Assembly (NCBI GenBank): GCA_964479435.1
Contig: CAYZME010000042.1
Span: forward strand, 1 to 16,504
DNA: 16,504 nt
DNA from: JAAYKS01 sp964479435
GTDB taxonomy: Bacteria > Bacillota > Clostridia > Saccharofermentanales > UBA5734
Reading direction: 5' to 3'
Below the pieces are notes generated by a model. That model ran no database searches. It was not told the origin of the DNA and saw nothing but the letters and a program-made list of their open reading frames with translations. The position numbers and the translations under genes were made by a program. Positions 7,444 to 15,945 of the stretch are shown piece by piece (positions within the stretch are counted from its first letter, which is position 1; each line of letters opens with the position of its first letter).

Positions 7444-7988
7444 CGATCCGCGGCCAAAATGGCGTAGATCGCGCTGTCACATAGGCCCTGGTTGTTGCGG
7501 GCGGCCTGTCGCATGGTTCCTTCATAGCGCAGGCCGCTTTTGCGCATCACCTGACCGGAATGCGAGTTGCGCGGATCGTGGGTGGCCTCGAGGCGGTTGA
7601 CGCCGACCGCGTCGAAAAAGAAGCGGACCAGGCGCTGCAGCGCTTCGCTGGTCAGGCCCTGACGCCACCACTGGCGGCCGATGCAATACCCCATCTGCAC
7701 CATGGCGAGGTCGTCATCATGCTTGACCACCGCGATGCTGCCGATCGGCTGGCCCAGCGAACGCAGGACGATGGCCCAGGAATAATAGTCGAGACGGTCA
7801 TATTGGGAGATCCAGCCACGGAGCACGTCCCGGGACACATCGACGCTGGAATGCGGCGGCCAGGTCAGATAGCGGGTCACCTCGGGATCGTTGGCCCAAT
7901 TGGCAAACATCGCCCCGGCATCGTCGACGCGAAACGGGCGCAAGATCAGGCGGTCGGTTTCTAAAATCCGGGTACCAAGATGCCGCAT
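7440..7988 (-). CDS. GNAT-family N-acetyltransferase (RimJ/RimL-like)
   Basis: This 182-residue protein has the full GNAT fold of the RimJ/RimL subgroup. It begins with ETDRLILRPF (10-19), has a WAI strand near 71, and carries the acetyl-CoA pyrophosphate loop around GRQWWRQGLTSEAL (104-117). It ends with the NSHSGQVMRKSGLRYEGTMR segment (141-160), with the Asn-Ser and Lys-x-Gly-Phe-like pattern typical of the group. It would transfer acetyl from acetyl-CoA to an amine, possibly a protein N-terminus or a small molecule. The ATG at 7988 is chosen because AAAGGTGG lies 5 bases upstream. An in-frame GTG at 7997 overlaps that ribosome binding site. The stop overlaps the end of the convergent heptad-repeat gene by 4 bases, with no terminator between them. 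The specific substrate is unknown. Confidence 0.9.
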   Translation of the reverse strand: MRHLGTRILETDRLILRPFRVDDAGAMFANWANDPEVTRYLTWPPHSSVDVSRDVLRGWISQYDRLDYYSWAIVLRSLGQPIGSIAVVKHDDDLAMVQMGYCIGRQWWRQGLTSEALQRLVRFFFDAVGVNRLEATHDPRNSHSGQVMRKSGLRYEGTMRQAARNNQGLCDSAIYAILAADR

Positions 7989-8036
7989 GTGTGCCACCTT
8001 TCACAGGGGAGGGGTTGGTTTCGTCTGGTGATATGT

Positions 8037-8065
8037 ATGATAGGGTAGGAGATGAATGATGGCAA
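8037..8065 (-). promoter_or_regulatory. Sigma-70-type promoter of the acetyltransferase gene
   Basis: On the minus strand TTGCCA (8060-8065) and TATCAT (8037-8042) are separated by exactly 17 bases, giving a leader of roughly 40 bases before the ATG at 7988. Both boxes are one or two bases from consensus. Confidence 0.6.
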
Positions 8066-8068
8066 TGG

Positions 8069-8098
8069 TTGCAAGAATAGGGGATATGTGATTATGTT
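8069..8098 (+). promoter_or_regulatory. Possible divergent promoter for the small ORF at 8195
   Basis: TTGCAA (8069-8074) and TATGTT (8093-8098), with an 18-base spacer, point away from the acetyltransferase promoter, the two -35 boxes being 3 bases apart. The match is moderate. Between it and the ORF lies a 7-bp inverted repeat, GGCGCAC (8118-8124) / GTGCGCC (8155-8161), with a 30-base gap. Apart from these I see nothing in 7989-8194. Confidence 0.3.
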
Positions 8099-8194
8099 AT
8101 AGCTGTGTATATATCGGGGCGCACCGTCGATGAACGGGAGAGTGATGCGAGAAAGTGCGCCGGATGATGAACACGGGTATACAAGGAGGGTGAG

Positions 8195-8302
8195 ATGAAC
8201 GAACGCATGGGCGATGAGGTGAGCAAGGGAGACCAACTGATCCAGATCTTTGAAAAAGCGAATGCGGAGTTTATCTGGAAAAGAGCGATATTTTTTTGGT
8301 AA
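8195..8302 (+). CDS. Short ORF (35 aa), probably the truncated start of a gene
   Basis: An ATG at 8195 follows an excellent ribosome binding site, AAGGAGGG (8183-8190), with 4 bases to the start. The frame encodes 35 residues beginning MNERMGDEVSKGDQ, a helical segment QLIQIFEKANAEFIW, and a stop at 8300. The first 30 codons look like ordinary coding sequence. The last few (IFFW) are AT-rich and coincide with the sharp composition change at about 8290. A host gene whose downstream part was replaced by the incoming AT-rich segment is the most likely explanation. A genuine small protein cannot be excluded. No family was recognised. Confidence 0.45.
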   Translation: MNERMGDEVSKGDQLIQIFEKANAEFIWKRAIFFW

Positions 8303-8403
8303 TGATTTATTTGAAGGATATATATAATATGGATGATATATATTAAAAATATTTTTTGTAACTCATTTCAGGAGGCAGATTGATCGAAGCAAGGTAAACG
8401 GTA
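8303..8403. other. AT-rich spacer at the island edge, possible promoter region
   Basis: This stretch is dominated by A and T, with GATATATA-like repeats (about 8318-8344), a TATAAT at 8323-8328 and a 12-base palindrome AAAAATATTTTT at 8345-8356. TTGAAG (8311-8316) with TGATAT (8334-8339) at 17 bases is a possible weak promoter for the downstream large genes. AGGAGG at 8370-8375 is followed by TTG and a five-codon frame only. No gene is supported here. Confidence 0.35.
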
Positions 8404-8585
8404 ATGTGGAATAGTTTTAGGCGCATTGATTGTGAGTTGGATATTTTGCTGAGAGGTTAGAACGGATTGAGAGATTTCTATATGACTTGGAACACCTGAA
8501 CGGCGAGGAAGGTCCTTTATATTGAGAATCGTTTGTGAACGATGCACTCAAGAGGGAGAGCGATGCACCTAAGGAGATCATCACA
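8404..8585 (+). pseudogene. Interrupted N-terminal extension of the next gene (frameshift plus TGA)
   Basis: An ATG at 8404 opens a frame reading MWNSFRRIDCELDIL and stops at 8458-8460. From 8448 the reading frame of the next gene reads AERLERIERFLYDLEHLNGE and continues to a TGA at 8523-8525. After that ESFVNDALKRESDAPKEI runs directly into the ATG at 8586. Joined by a -1 shift near 8448, with the TGA read through, this would be a coherent, strongly helical, acidic and Leu-rich N-terminus of about 60 residues. It is probably decayed coding sequence, with translation now restarting at 8586. Sequencing errors or recoding are alternatives. The joining is inferred and only the separate frames are observed. 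Confidence 0.4.
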
Positions 8586-11414
8586 ATGGATGCGGCAAGC
8601 GCATTCAGCCTTATGGCTGGCGAATCATTTGAATTAGAGCGCGATATGCGGCCCTCACCCTGTATACAAATGGGAAGCAAGGTATCCGTGCAGGATTATG
8701 TCGAAGGAATTGCGGCACGACATCCGTTGTTAGGTGCAGCTGTTTTAGAGAATAGCTACCGTGATACTGTTGAGACAACGGCTTTGGATGCCATTTATAC
8801 CATGCTTGGTCAAAACCAAGTCAATAATTGGGCATCACTTGCTGTGCTACTTACAATCATTCAGTATGCGAAGAATTGGGAGCGAGCTGAAAATGCCGGA
8901 TTCTGGGAATACATAACTGAACAACTCGGATACAGGTATTCGCAGAGGGTTTATAAAGTATTAACCAATGCTGTTAGAGTTGCTTGCCAGAATTACGGTC
9001 GACTATTTATAGTCGACCAAAAGGGTGATAACAGATACTATTCTACTGTTTTAGCTCATGCCATGGCTCCCAAGAAAAGTGTTTTTGCGCTATTTGACTT
9101 TCTTGCCAAGTTTTACTACAACAATCTCGACTGTTCAGTCTACGAGGACGATCCAGCAATAAGTAGAATGATTGGCGTCTTGCAAGATCGATGCAATGGG
9201 GCATCCGTTGAACAGGATGACGATATTAGTGGGCATGTGTATGGTATTCAAGCCGGCCTTAGGGTTCTACTGCTCACCCGTCCAGGTTATATGAAATATT
9301 TTATTACCAAAATATTATATAAAATGGAATCAATGTTAAATGGTCTTGACTTGCTTGACGCAGAGCATATCGACACTCTTCTTACACAATGGCATGCTGA
9401 AAAAACGATTGAGGCTGTATCTCAACAAAATTCTCCGGCTAGCTTTTCAATGTCAAAGCGAGCTGTCCCAGCGCATAAGCGCACAACGGACATTGCGTTA
9501 TCCTATATCAGAATCAAAGCTGAGTATGTACTCGAAAACAATAACGAACCCGCTTTGCGTATTTCATCCATTCGTTTGGAGCGTCGCGAAAACCCTGTGC
9601 TGAGGATATTCTCTCTCGGCCGTAAGATCTACGAATACACCATAAGCATTTATGGCAATGACTACTCGGCGACATCTGACGAGGTTATCGTGCCGCTTTC
9701 TGATCTTGCTGACACAGATTTTAGAAATCTTGAGGTAGAAATACAAATCGAAAACGAGATCATATTTTCCTCGAGAAGTAGCCTGAATGCAGAAGTCCTG
9801 GTTTTCAAAGGGGATAAACTGCATGTCAGCAAAACGCTTGACGAGGGCAATTACACGCTTTTCGCTCCTAAACAGGTCAGATTAGAGTTTCAAGGGAGTA
9901 TCGAATACCAATTACTTTCTTATTTTGCACAATTATATAACATTTATATTCAAGGTGAAGCATTTATCTTTGCTGACGGATCTCTGTTGTGCAGCTCTCG
10001 CCCACATGAAGGTTCGCTTAGATTTCAATTGCCACAAACACAGACCGTATATGTCTTAGGAGAGACTACCTATCCGATTTATTCAAGAAACGAGTTTGCG
10101 ATAACTGCAGTTGGCAAGATGGATAGTGAAAATGTCGGCATATTACTTCAAAGCGGCGAGCAGCTGGAAATTGAGGACAGTGACTGTAATCATTGGTATT
10201 TCAACTCGCCTTGCAAAAACGGAAATTATCACCTCACTCTTTTTGATCGAGGTACCGGAAGAATTTTTGACGAGACGAGGTTCTATATCGCCAACAACTG
10301 TATTGTCAGATTCGACAGTTCGCATTACCTTGAAACCTCGGAGGGCGGGAACGTAACACTAGATATCGACGGTGAGCATTTTGAGCTATCTCTTATGGGC
10401 CATGGAGCGAAAGTAAAGATCCCGTATGGAGAAGGTGAGATCCACATTCCAATTCCGCGAGTTAAAATATTTCTAGACGGCAAATCTCTACCCAATAAAG
10501 CAATATGGAAAGATGAAATTTCGCCCAGCAGTCAGATCCGAGTGCTGTGCCCGGACTCACTCAATACAACACTTGTTTTTGGTGGCACGCAAATAGCTCG
10601 ACGCAATGCACTCGGTGGATATGATTTTTCAATAGGCAACGCAGTTCAAGCATACGACGGATCAGATTCTATTGTCCCTATTATTTTACTTTTAAATAAT
10701 AATAAAATACGCATAATAGATATTGTTTTCAATCCCTTGTTAGCGCGGCGACCTAAATTTAGTTTAAGTAAGAATATTTTAATATGGCTGAACTGCCATA
10801 CGTTTGTGGGCGAGCGTAATACTACTTTTAAGCTCATATTCCAGCCTAAAAATGAGGAGCCAATCGTACTGTATTCTAGGCAAGGAGAGAAAATACTAAG
10901 CAAGAATTTCCCTGGAAAATCTGAGCGATATCAATACTGGATATTTGCTCAAAACGAGACTGCGTTTGGCGTTTCTGAAATATTGCTAGATGATGGGCAT
11001 GTCATTTTCGGAGAGAGAGAAGCAGTGATATTCCGGGGCGAGACACTTCGAATAGATTCGATTCTTCTCGATCGTAAGGTCATTGAAATTAAGCCAATAT
11101 ATGCTGCAGATATAAAATTTGTCGGGGTTGAGAATCTCGGATACTCTGATCTGAGCGGTGATTACGCACACTATACAGCTACGCTTTTTTTCAAGACAAA
11201 GAGCGGTTGTAGATATTTTAAAAATTTTAATCCAGTTGATATATATCTTATTAACGAAAACTCCAGAATTTTACATATCTCATATTGCGATGGTGACGGA
11301 TTGCTTATAGATAAAAGAGATGATTATAAAGCACAACTATACGAACACAGAGACCCGCCCAAGAAACTCGCCAGTTGTTTCTTTTTCCCTGATTTCTATG
11401 AATTCAACACATGA
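8586..11414 (+). CDS. Large protein of unknown family, partner of the DUF1998 helicase (possible DruH-like defence protein)
   Basis: This 942-residue protein was not recognised as any family. Residues 1 to about 290 look alpha-helical, with aromatic-rich segments and a YYSTVLAHAMAP motif (151-162). From about 300 to the end the sequence alternates short beta-type strands, Gly/Asn turns and few helices, resembling a string of beta-sandwich (Ig-like) modules. There is no signal peptide, TM segment or nuclease motif that I can see. The start ATG at 8586 has AAGGAG (8571-8576) 9 bases upstream. A GTG at 8535 is in frame but lacks a clear ribosome binding site, and an interrupted extension lies further upstream. 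The stop is 13 bases before the helicase start and overlaps its ribosome binding site, so they are one operon. By context it resembles the large unknown subunit DruH of Druantia type III. That is inferred from layout, not homology. Confidence 0.75.
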   Translation: MDAASAFSLMAGESFELERDMRPSPCIQMGSKVSVQDYVEGIAARHPLLGAAVLENSYRDTVETTALDAIYTMLGQNQVNNWASLAVLLTIIQYAKNWERAENAGFWEYITEQLGYRYSQRVYKVLTNAVRVACQNYGRLFIVDQKGDNRYYSTVLAHAMAPKKSVFALFDFLAKFYYNNLDCSVYEDDPAISRMIGVLQDRCNGASVEQDDDISGHVYGIQAGLRVLLLTRPGYMKYFITKILYKMESMLNGLDLLDAEHIDTLLTQWHAEKTIEAVSQQNSPASFSMSKRAVPAHKRTTDIALSYIRIKAEYVLENNNEPALRISSIRLERRENPVLRIFSLGRKIYEYTISIYGNDYSATSDEVIVPLSDLADTDFRNLEVEIQIENEIIFSSRSSLNAEVLVFKGDKLHVSKTLDEGNYTLFAPKQVRLEFQGSIEYQLLSYFAQLYNIYIQGEAFIFADGSLLCSSRPHEGSLRFQLPQTQTVYVLGETTYPIYSRNEFAITAVGKMDSENVGILLQSGEQLEIEDSDCNHWYFNSPCKNGNYHLTLFDRGTGRIFDETRFYIANNCIVRFDSSHYLETSEGGNVTLDIDGEHFELSLMGHGAKVKIPYGEGEIHIPIPRVKIFLDGKSLPNKAIWKDEISPSSQIRVLCPDSLNTTLVFGGTQIARRNALGGYDFSIGNAVQAYDGSDSIVPIILLLNNNKIRIIDIVFNPLLARRPKFSLSKNILIWLNCHTFVGERNTTFKLIFQPKNEEPIVLYSRQGEKILSKNFPGKSERYQYWIFAQNETAFGVSEILLDDGHVIFGEREAVIFRGETLRIDSILLDRKVIEIKPIYAADIKFVGVENLGYSDLSGDYAHYTATLFFKTKSGCRYFKNFNPVDIYLINENSRILHISYCDGDGLLIDKRDDYKAQLYEHRDPPKKLASCFFFPDFYEFNT
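8997..9018. repeat. Perfect 10-bp inverted repeat inside the first island gene
   Basis: GGTCGACTAT (8997-9006) and ATAGTCGACC (9009-9018) are exact inverse complements around a central TT, inside codons for GRLFIVDQ. With a 2-base loop it is unlikely to act as a terminator. It would suit a dimeric DNA-binding protein, or may be chance. Confidence 0.5.
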
Positions 11415-11427
11415 AGGAGAGATGCCG

Positions 11428-14400
11428 ATGCTTAATCCTGTTGTCTTATCGCAGTCAATTAAGGATACGTTCGTCGATTATGTGGCAACCACTTTGTCAA
11501 TCGCTGATAAACGTTATGCTTCTCTACTTAGAAAAGAATTACAAAGAGACGGGATTATCTACAAGGGCCCATATCTTGAACTTGTCGACGCCTACAAGAC
11601 CGGTGCGACAATTCAAGAGTTAATTGCTGAAGGCGTGATGTCGCCTTTGTTCGAGCGATATGGGCAAGGTTTCAAACTAAATCGCCCGCTCTACGTTCAT
11701 CAAGAGAAGGCAGTCCGTACCGCCGCGAACGTAGAAAATATGATTGTGACAACTGGAACAGGATCCGGAAAAACAGAGTGTTTCTTACTGCCTATCGTGA
11801 ATGCTTTGCTGAAAGAGAAAGAAGGCGCAGGCTGCCTCGATGACGGCGTTAGGGCTATTGTCATTTATCCGATGAACGCTCTCATAAATGATCAGGTGAA
11901 GCGTCTTCGTGAAATCTTTATTGAGAGTGATATAACTTTCGGCGTCTATAATGGAAACACGGAGCAGAGCGAGAAAGCGGGTCAGCAAAAATACCGCACC
12001 ACTTATGGTGTAGATGCAATGTTGAATGAGAGAGTATCCCGTGATGCGATGCGCGAAAGACCGCCGCATATCTTAATCACAAATTACTCTATGCTCGAAT
12101 ATATGTGTATTCGGCCGGACGATGATGCGGTCTTCCATAACGCAAAATTGAAATTCGTGGTTTTGGACGAGGCCCATGTTTACAAGGGCGCAACTGGTAT
12201 TGAAGCCTCAATGCTGGTTCGTCGTGTAGAAGCTAGGTTAACCAATGAAGGAAACACCCCGCAATATATTCTGACTAGTGCAACGCTCGGCGATGAAAGT
12301 AATAATCCGCAAATTTTTTCTTTTGGAGAAAGGCTCTGCGGACATGCATTTCAATCAATTATCCGATCTGTTCCGATAAAACATATCGTTCCGGAATCTA
12401 CGTTTGCACTTACATCTGAAGAAATAAAATATTTAAACACTTATGATAATATAAAATTATTTAATAAATGTAATAACAGTACACAATACCATGCAATTCG
12501 TAACATTGCGCATGAACCACTTACTCTTACCGAGCTTGCAGAAAAAACGGATATGCCAGAGGATGAACTGGTCGCTTTTATTATGGCTTGCATCTGCGCT
12601 GTTAACGGAGATGGTGTGCCGCTTGTAAGAGCAAGATATCACGTCTTTATCCGCGCGCTTGAAGGAGCCTACATCACACTAACAACGCCATATTCTATGT
12701 CACTTACTCCTGAAACGGAAATTGATGGAAAAATGGCATTTGAATGTGCTGTCTGCGCTGATTGCGGGCGTATTGCCGTGATCGGCGTAAACGATAAAAA
12801 GAGTGGAAAATTGGAACCTCCGGAGAATAGCACCGACCCCAAAGCCGAGTACTTCCTCTTAGAAGACGAAGAAGACGCCCTTACTACCGATGATGAAATG
12901 GGAAACCTCCCAGATGAATATTTGCTTTGTGCTAAATGCGGAACCATCAAACATAAAGGCGACAAGAGTATTTGCGATTGTATGGACGAGTTTGGAGCTA
13001 GAGTAACAAAAGCGACAAAAAGCAAAGAAAGTGAAATCGTGCGGTGCTCGGCTTGTTCTTTCGGTGAATTACGTCGGTTTTATATTGGAAGTGAAGCGGC
13101 TACCGCTGTCCTCGCAACTGCATTATACGAGTATATGCCAAGAGAGAAAACGCGGCAGTTCTTATGCTTTTCAGATAGCCGTGGGGATGCCGCTTACTTT
13201 GCACCCTATATGGAACGCGCTTATAAAGAATTTTTGCGCCGACGTGGTATTTGGTACGTTGCAGGACAACATCGTGAGGATTTGCAGAGAAATCCGTGGA
13301 CATTAGGCACGTTTGTTGATGAATTAACTCGATATTTTGATGCAAATAGGACTTTTGCGAAACTTGGCAAGAAGGAAACTTTAACACCCATTAGCAGGCG
13401 TAACGCCTGGATGGCATTAATAAGCGAAATATATACAGCTAGACGTCCAAGTAGTCTGTCCTCGTTGGGGGCTGTGTCGATTATGCCAAGCTGTAATGCA
13501 GAATTCGCTTCGGTGTTTGCTTCAAAGCACAGCTTAACCCAAGATGAGGCGAAGACACTTCTCGACTTGCTTCTAATGGACATTGTGTTCCACGGCGCGA
13601 TTCAAGAACCCGCCATATCACCTCTTGATGGCGATGACCTAGAGATGATTTTTTATTCATCCAACAGAAAACTTCTCGCTCGTTGTAAAACAGACAAAAC
13701 CCCAGCAAGTGTTATGGGGTGGCTTCCAAGGACGCAGAAAAATGGGCGTTTTTATTCCAATGGTCGTTTACGACGCCTTGTATCTGCACTTGGCGTTACA
13801 GAAGACGAAGCATACAAAATTGCAGAAGATTACTTTTCGCTTCTGACTGAAAAAAACATATTGAAAGCTCCTAAAAGAAGGGAGGGCCGCTTCCTTTCAG
13901 CCGAAGATTTTGTGATATCTGTGCCAAGTGAAAATAGCCTTTATATCTGCGAAACTTGCGGACGCGTAACGGCTATGAATTTCAAAAATCGATGTGCATA
14001 TGCACGATGCGATGGAGAGCTTGTAGCCATATCTTCAGAGAAGCTTCAGACAGGGAACCACTATGTTAGCTTATATTCAAAAGATGATCTCGAGCCATTC
14101 TATATCTGCGAACATACTGCTCAAATTGAAAAAGACAATGCCCGCAAGTATCAGGAACAATTTCTCAAAGGCGAGATTAACGCCTTGAGCTGCTCGACAA
14201 CCTTTGAAATGGGCGTTGATATTGGCTCATTGGAATCAATTTTCCTCCGCAACACACCACCATCTCCGGCGAACTATGTTCAGAGAGCAGGGCGCGCTGG
14301 TCGTGATTTACGCTCTGCGGCATTTTTGTTGACTTATGCAAAACTCTCCTCACATGACATCACTTATTTTGGCCGCCCGATGGATATGATTTCCGGCGAG

Positions 14401-15945
14401 ATAAAGGCCCCTGCATTTGAGATTAGAAATGCAAAAATCGTTCTGCGGCATGTGTATGCGGTGGCAATCGCATATTTTTTTGATCAGAATATTGATGTCT
14501 ACAACAACAACGACGCGGATCTTTTCCTCAATGGCAATGGGTACGAGCGGCTTAGTGAATTCTTAATGGCATATCCGGCTAACATAAAAGAGTACTTACT
14601 AAAATGCGTTCCAGAGGAACTCATCCATGTGCTTGGCATTGATACTTTTGCGTGGGTTGAGCAGTTGATCGGTGAGGACGGGATTCTTACCGTTGCCGTA
14701 AACGACTTTCGCGACCTCACTGTTTGGCTCGATGAACAAATAAAAGTTGCCGCAAATGAACAGCGATATAAGGAAGCATTTCGCTTTGAACAGCTTCTTA
14801 GAGATCATCGTCGCTCTGCAACCGTAGGCGATGGGTATAAGAAAACCGATTTGATTAATTTTCTTGTCCGCTCAGGCGTCCTACCGAAGTATGGATTTCC
14901 GGTGGATGTTGTTGAGCTGAAACCTAGTTTAGGAAACGACACAAAACAGAATGTAGAGCTTCAAAGAGACCTCCAGCTTGGAATTTCAGAATATGCGCCA
15001 GGTGCTGAGGTGGTTGCCGACGGAAATATCTATCGAAGCCGTTATATAGCGAAAGACCGGCGCAAGACTGCAGATTGGGAGATTTTTTATACTGCTGAAT
15101 GCCCGCAATGCAAGAATATGAGTTACAGCAAAAAGCCCGTTGATAGTGCTTCTTGCATTGCCTGTGGTTCAACTATCGAGAGCGGATGGAATAAGAATAT
15201 CGAACCGCGGAAGGGCTTTGTCGTGGGTAACGGCCCGAGTGATATTGTTCCTGCTGGTAGGCGAAAGCCGCTGAAATACCACCGTGGTGACATCACCTAC
15301 TTAGGTGATACAGAGCGTCACGAGCTTGGCCTAAATACTCTCCATTGGGGGGAAAATCAAATAGAAATTCAATCTACCACGAACGACTCTTTGATGATAA
15401 GCTGTGACACAGTGTTTCATGTCTGCAATAATTGTGGTTACGGAAAGAGCCGAAAGGAATCGAAAAACTATAAATTTGTCGTGAACGAAAAACATAAAAC
15501 TTCATATGGTCAAGAGTGTGCAAATATAAAATTATATCCTTATAAATTATCACATATATTTAAAACTGACGTTATCCAGTTGACATTTTCCGATATCGCA
15601 AATTTTGACACGATGCTTTCGGTGATGTACGCGTTGCTCAAGGCTGGCTCTCAAATTCTTGATATAGAGAATACAGATATTAATGGTTGTCTTTATAAAA
15701 CAAAAAATAATGCTCAATATTCTATTATCCTATATGACAGTGTTCCCGGCGGCGCTGGCCATATTCATCGCATAGCAGCAGATGAGGGTATATTCCGAAG
15801 CGTCATCCGCAAAGCATATCAAATATGTTCAGAATGCAAATGCTCTCCATCCTGCTATAAGTGCCTCCGCGATTACTATAACCAGGAGAAGCACCGAGTA
15901 TTGAATAGGGTAACGGTTGCGGAATTTTTAAAAAAATATTTATAG
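11428..15945 (+). CDS. Giant DEAH-box helicase with zinc clusters and DUF1998-like C-terminus (DruE-like)
   Basis: This 1505-residue superfamily 2 helicase has a Q-type motif VHQEKA (90-95), Walker A TGTGSGKTE (109-117), IYPMNAL (146-152), DEAH (247-250) and SAT (284-286). The second RecA lobe starts near FSDSRGDAA (581-589). It contains TTFEMGVDIG (924-933) and QRAGRAGR (952-959). Cysteine clusters suggest zinc sites: Cys440/443/446, 501/504/516/518, 540/543, 841/844/856/861, 1225/1228/1243/1246, 1326/1333/1336. The C-terminus has YDSVPGGAGHIHRI (1436-1449) followed by Cys1467/1470/1472/1476/1479, the pattern of DUF1998 helicases such as YprA/MrfA and DruE. It would unwind or translocate on DNA using ATP. 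ATG 11428 is chosen because AAGGAG (11414-11419) lies 8 bases upstream. The ATG at 11422 is too close. It is far longer than YprA (about 750 residues). The defence role is inferred from its partner and the foreign composition. Confidence 0.88.
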   Translation: MLNPVVLSQSIKDTFVDYVATTLSIADKRYASLLRKELQRDGIIYKGPYLELVDAYKTGATIQELIAEGVMSPLFERYGQGFKLNRPLYVHQEKAVRTAANVENMIVTTGTGSGKTECFLLPIVNALLKEKEGAGCLDDGVRAIVIYPMNALINDQVKRLREIFIESDITFGVYNGNTEQSEKAGQQKYRTTYGVDAMLNERVSRDAMRERPPHILITNYSMLEYMCIRPDDDAVFHNAKLKFVVLDEAHVYKGATGIEASMLVRRVEARLTNEGNTPQYILTSATLGDESNNPQIFSFGERLCGHAFQSIIRSVPIKHIVPESTFALTSEEIKYLNTYDNIKLFNKCNNSTQYHAIRNIAHEPLTLTELAEKTDMPEDELVAFIMACICAVNGDGVPLVRARYHVFIRALEGAYITLTTPYSMSLTPETEIDGKMAFECAVCADCGRIAVIGVNDKKSGKLEPPENSTDPKAEYFLLEDEEDALTTDDEMGNLPDEYLLCAKCGTIKHKGDKSICDCMDEFGARVTKATKSKESEIVRCSACSFGELRRFYIGSEAATAVLATALYEYMPREKTRQFLCFSDSRGDAAYFAPYMERAYKEFLRRRGIWYVAGQHREDLQRNPWTLGTFVDELTRYFDANRTFAKLGKKETLTPISRRNAWMALISEIYTARRPSSLSSLGAVSIMPSCNAEFASVFASKHSLTQDEAKTLLDLLLMDIVFHGAIQEPAISPLDGDDLEMIFYSSNRKLLARCKTDKTPASVMGWLPRTQKNGRFYSNGRLRRLVSALGVTEDEAYKIAEDYFSLLTEKNILKAPKRREGRFLSAEDFVISVPSENSLYICETCGRVTAMNFKNRCAYARCDGELVAISSEKLQTGNHYVSLYSKDDLEPFYICEHTAQIEKDNARKYQEQFLKGEINALSCSTTFEMGVDIGSLESIFLRNTPPSPANYVQRAGRAGRDLRSAAFLLTYAKLSSHDITYFGRPMDMISGEIKAPAFEIRNAKIVLRHVYAVAIAYFFDQNIDVYNNNDADLFLNGNGYERLSEFLMAYPANIKEYLLKCVPEELIHVLGIDTFAWVEQLIGEDGILTVAVNDFRDLTVWLDEQIKVAANEQRYKEAFRFEQLLRDHRRSATVGDGYKKTDLINFLVRSGVLPKYGFPVDVVELKPSLGNDTKQNVELQRDLQLGISEYAPGAEVVADGNIYRSRYIAKDRRKTADWEIFYTAECPQCKNMSYSKKPVDSASCIACGSTIESGWNKNIEPRKGFVVGNGPSDIVPAGRRKPLKYHRGDITYLGDTERHELGLNTLHWGENQIEIQSTTNDSLMISCDTVFHVCNNCGYGKSRKESKNYKFVVNEKHKTSYGQECANIKLYPYKLSHIFKTDVIQLTFSDIANFDTMLSVMYALLKAGSQILDIENTDINGCLYKTKNNAQYSIILYDSVPGGAGHIHRIAADEGIFRSVIRKAYQICSECKCSPSCYKCLRDYYNQEKHRVLNRVTVAEFLKKYL

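Noticed and set aside
8303..8403. CRISPR-like or tandem repeat in the AT-rich spacer
   Set aside because: Only simple TA-rich similarity is present. There are no regularly spaced repeats or unique spacers.
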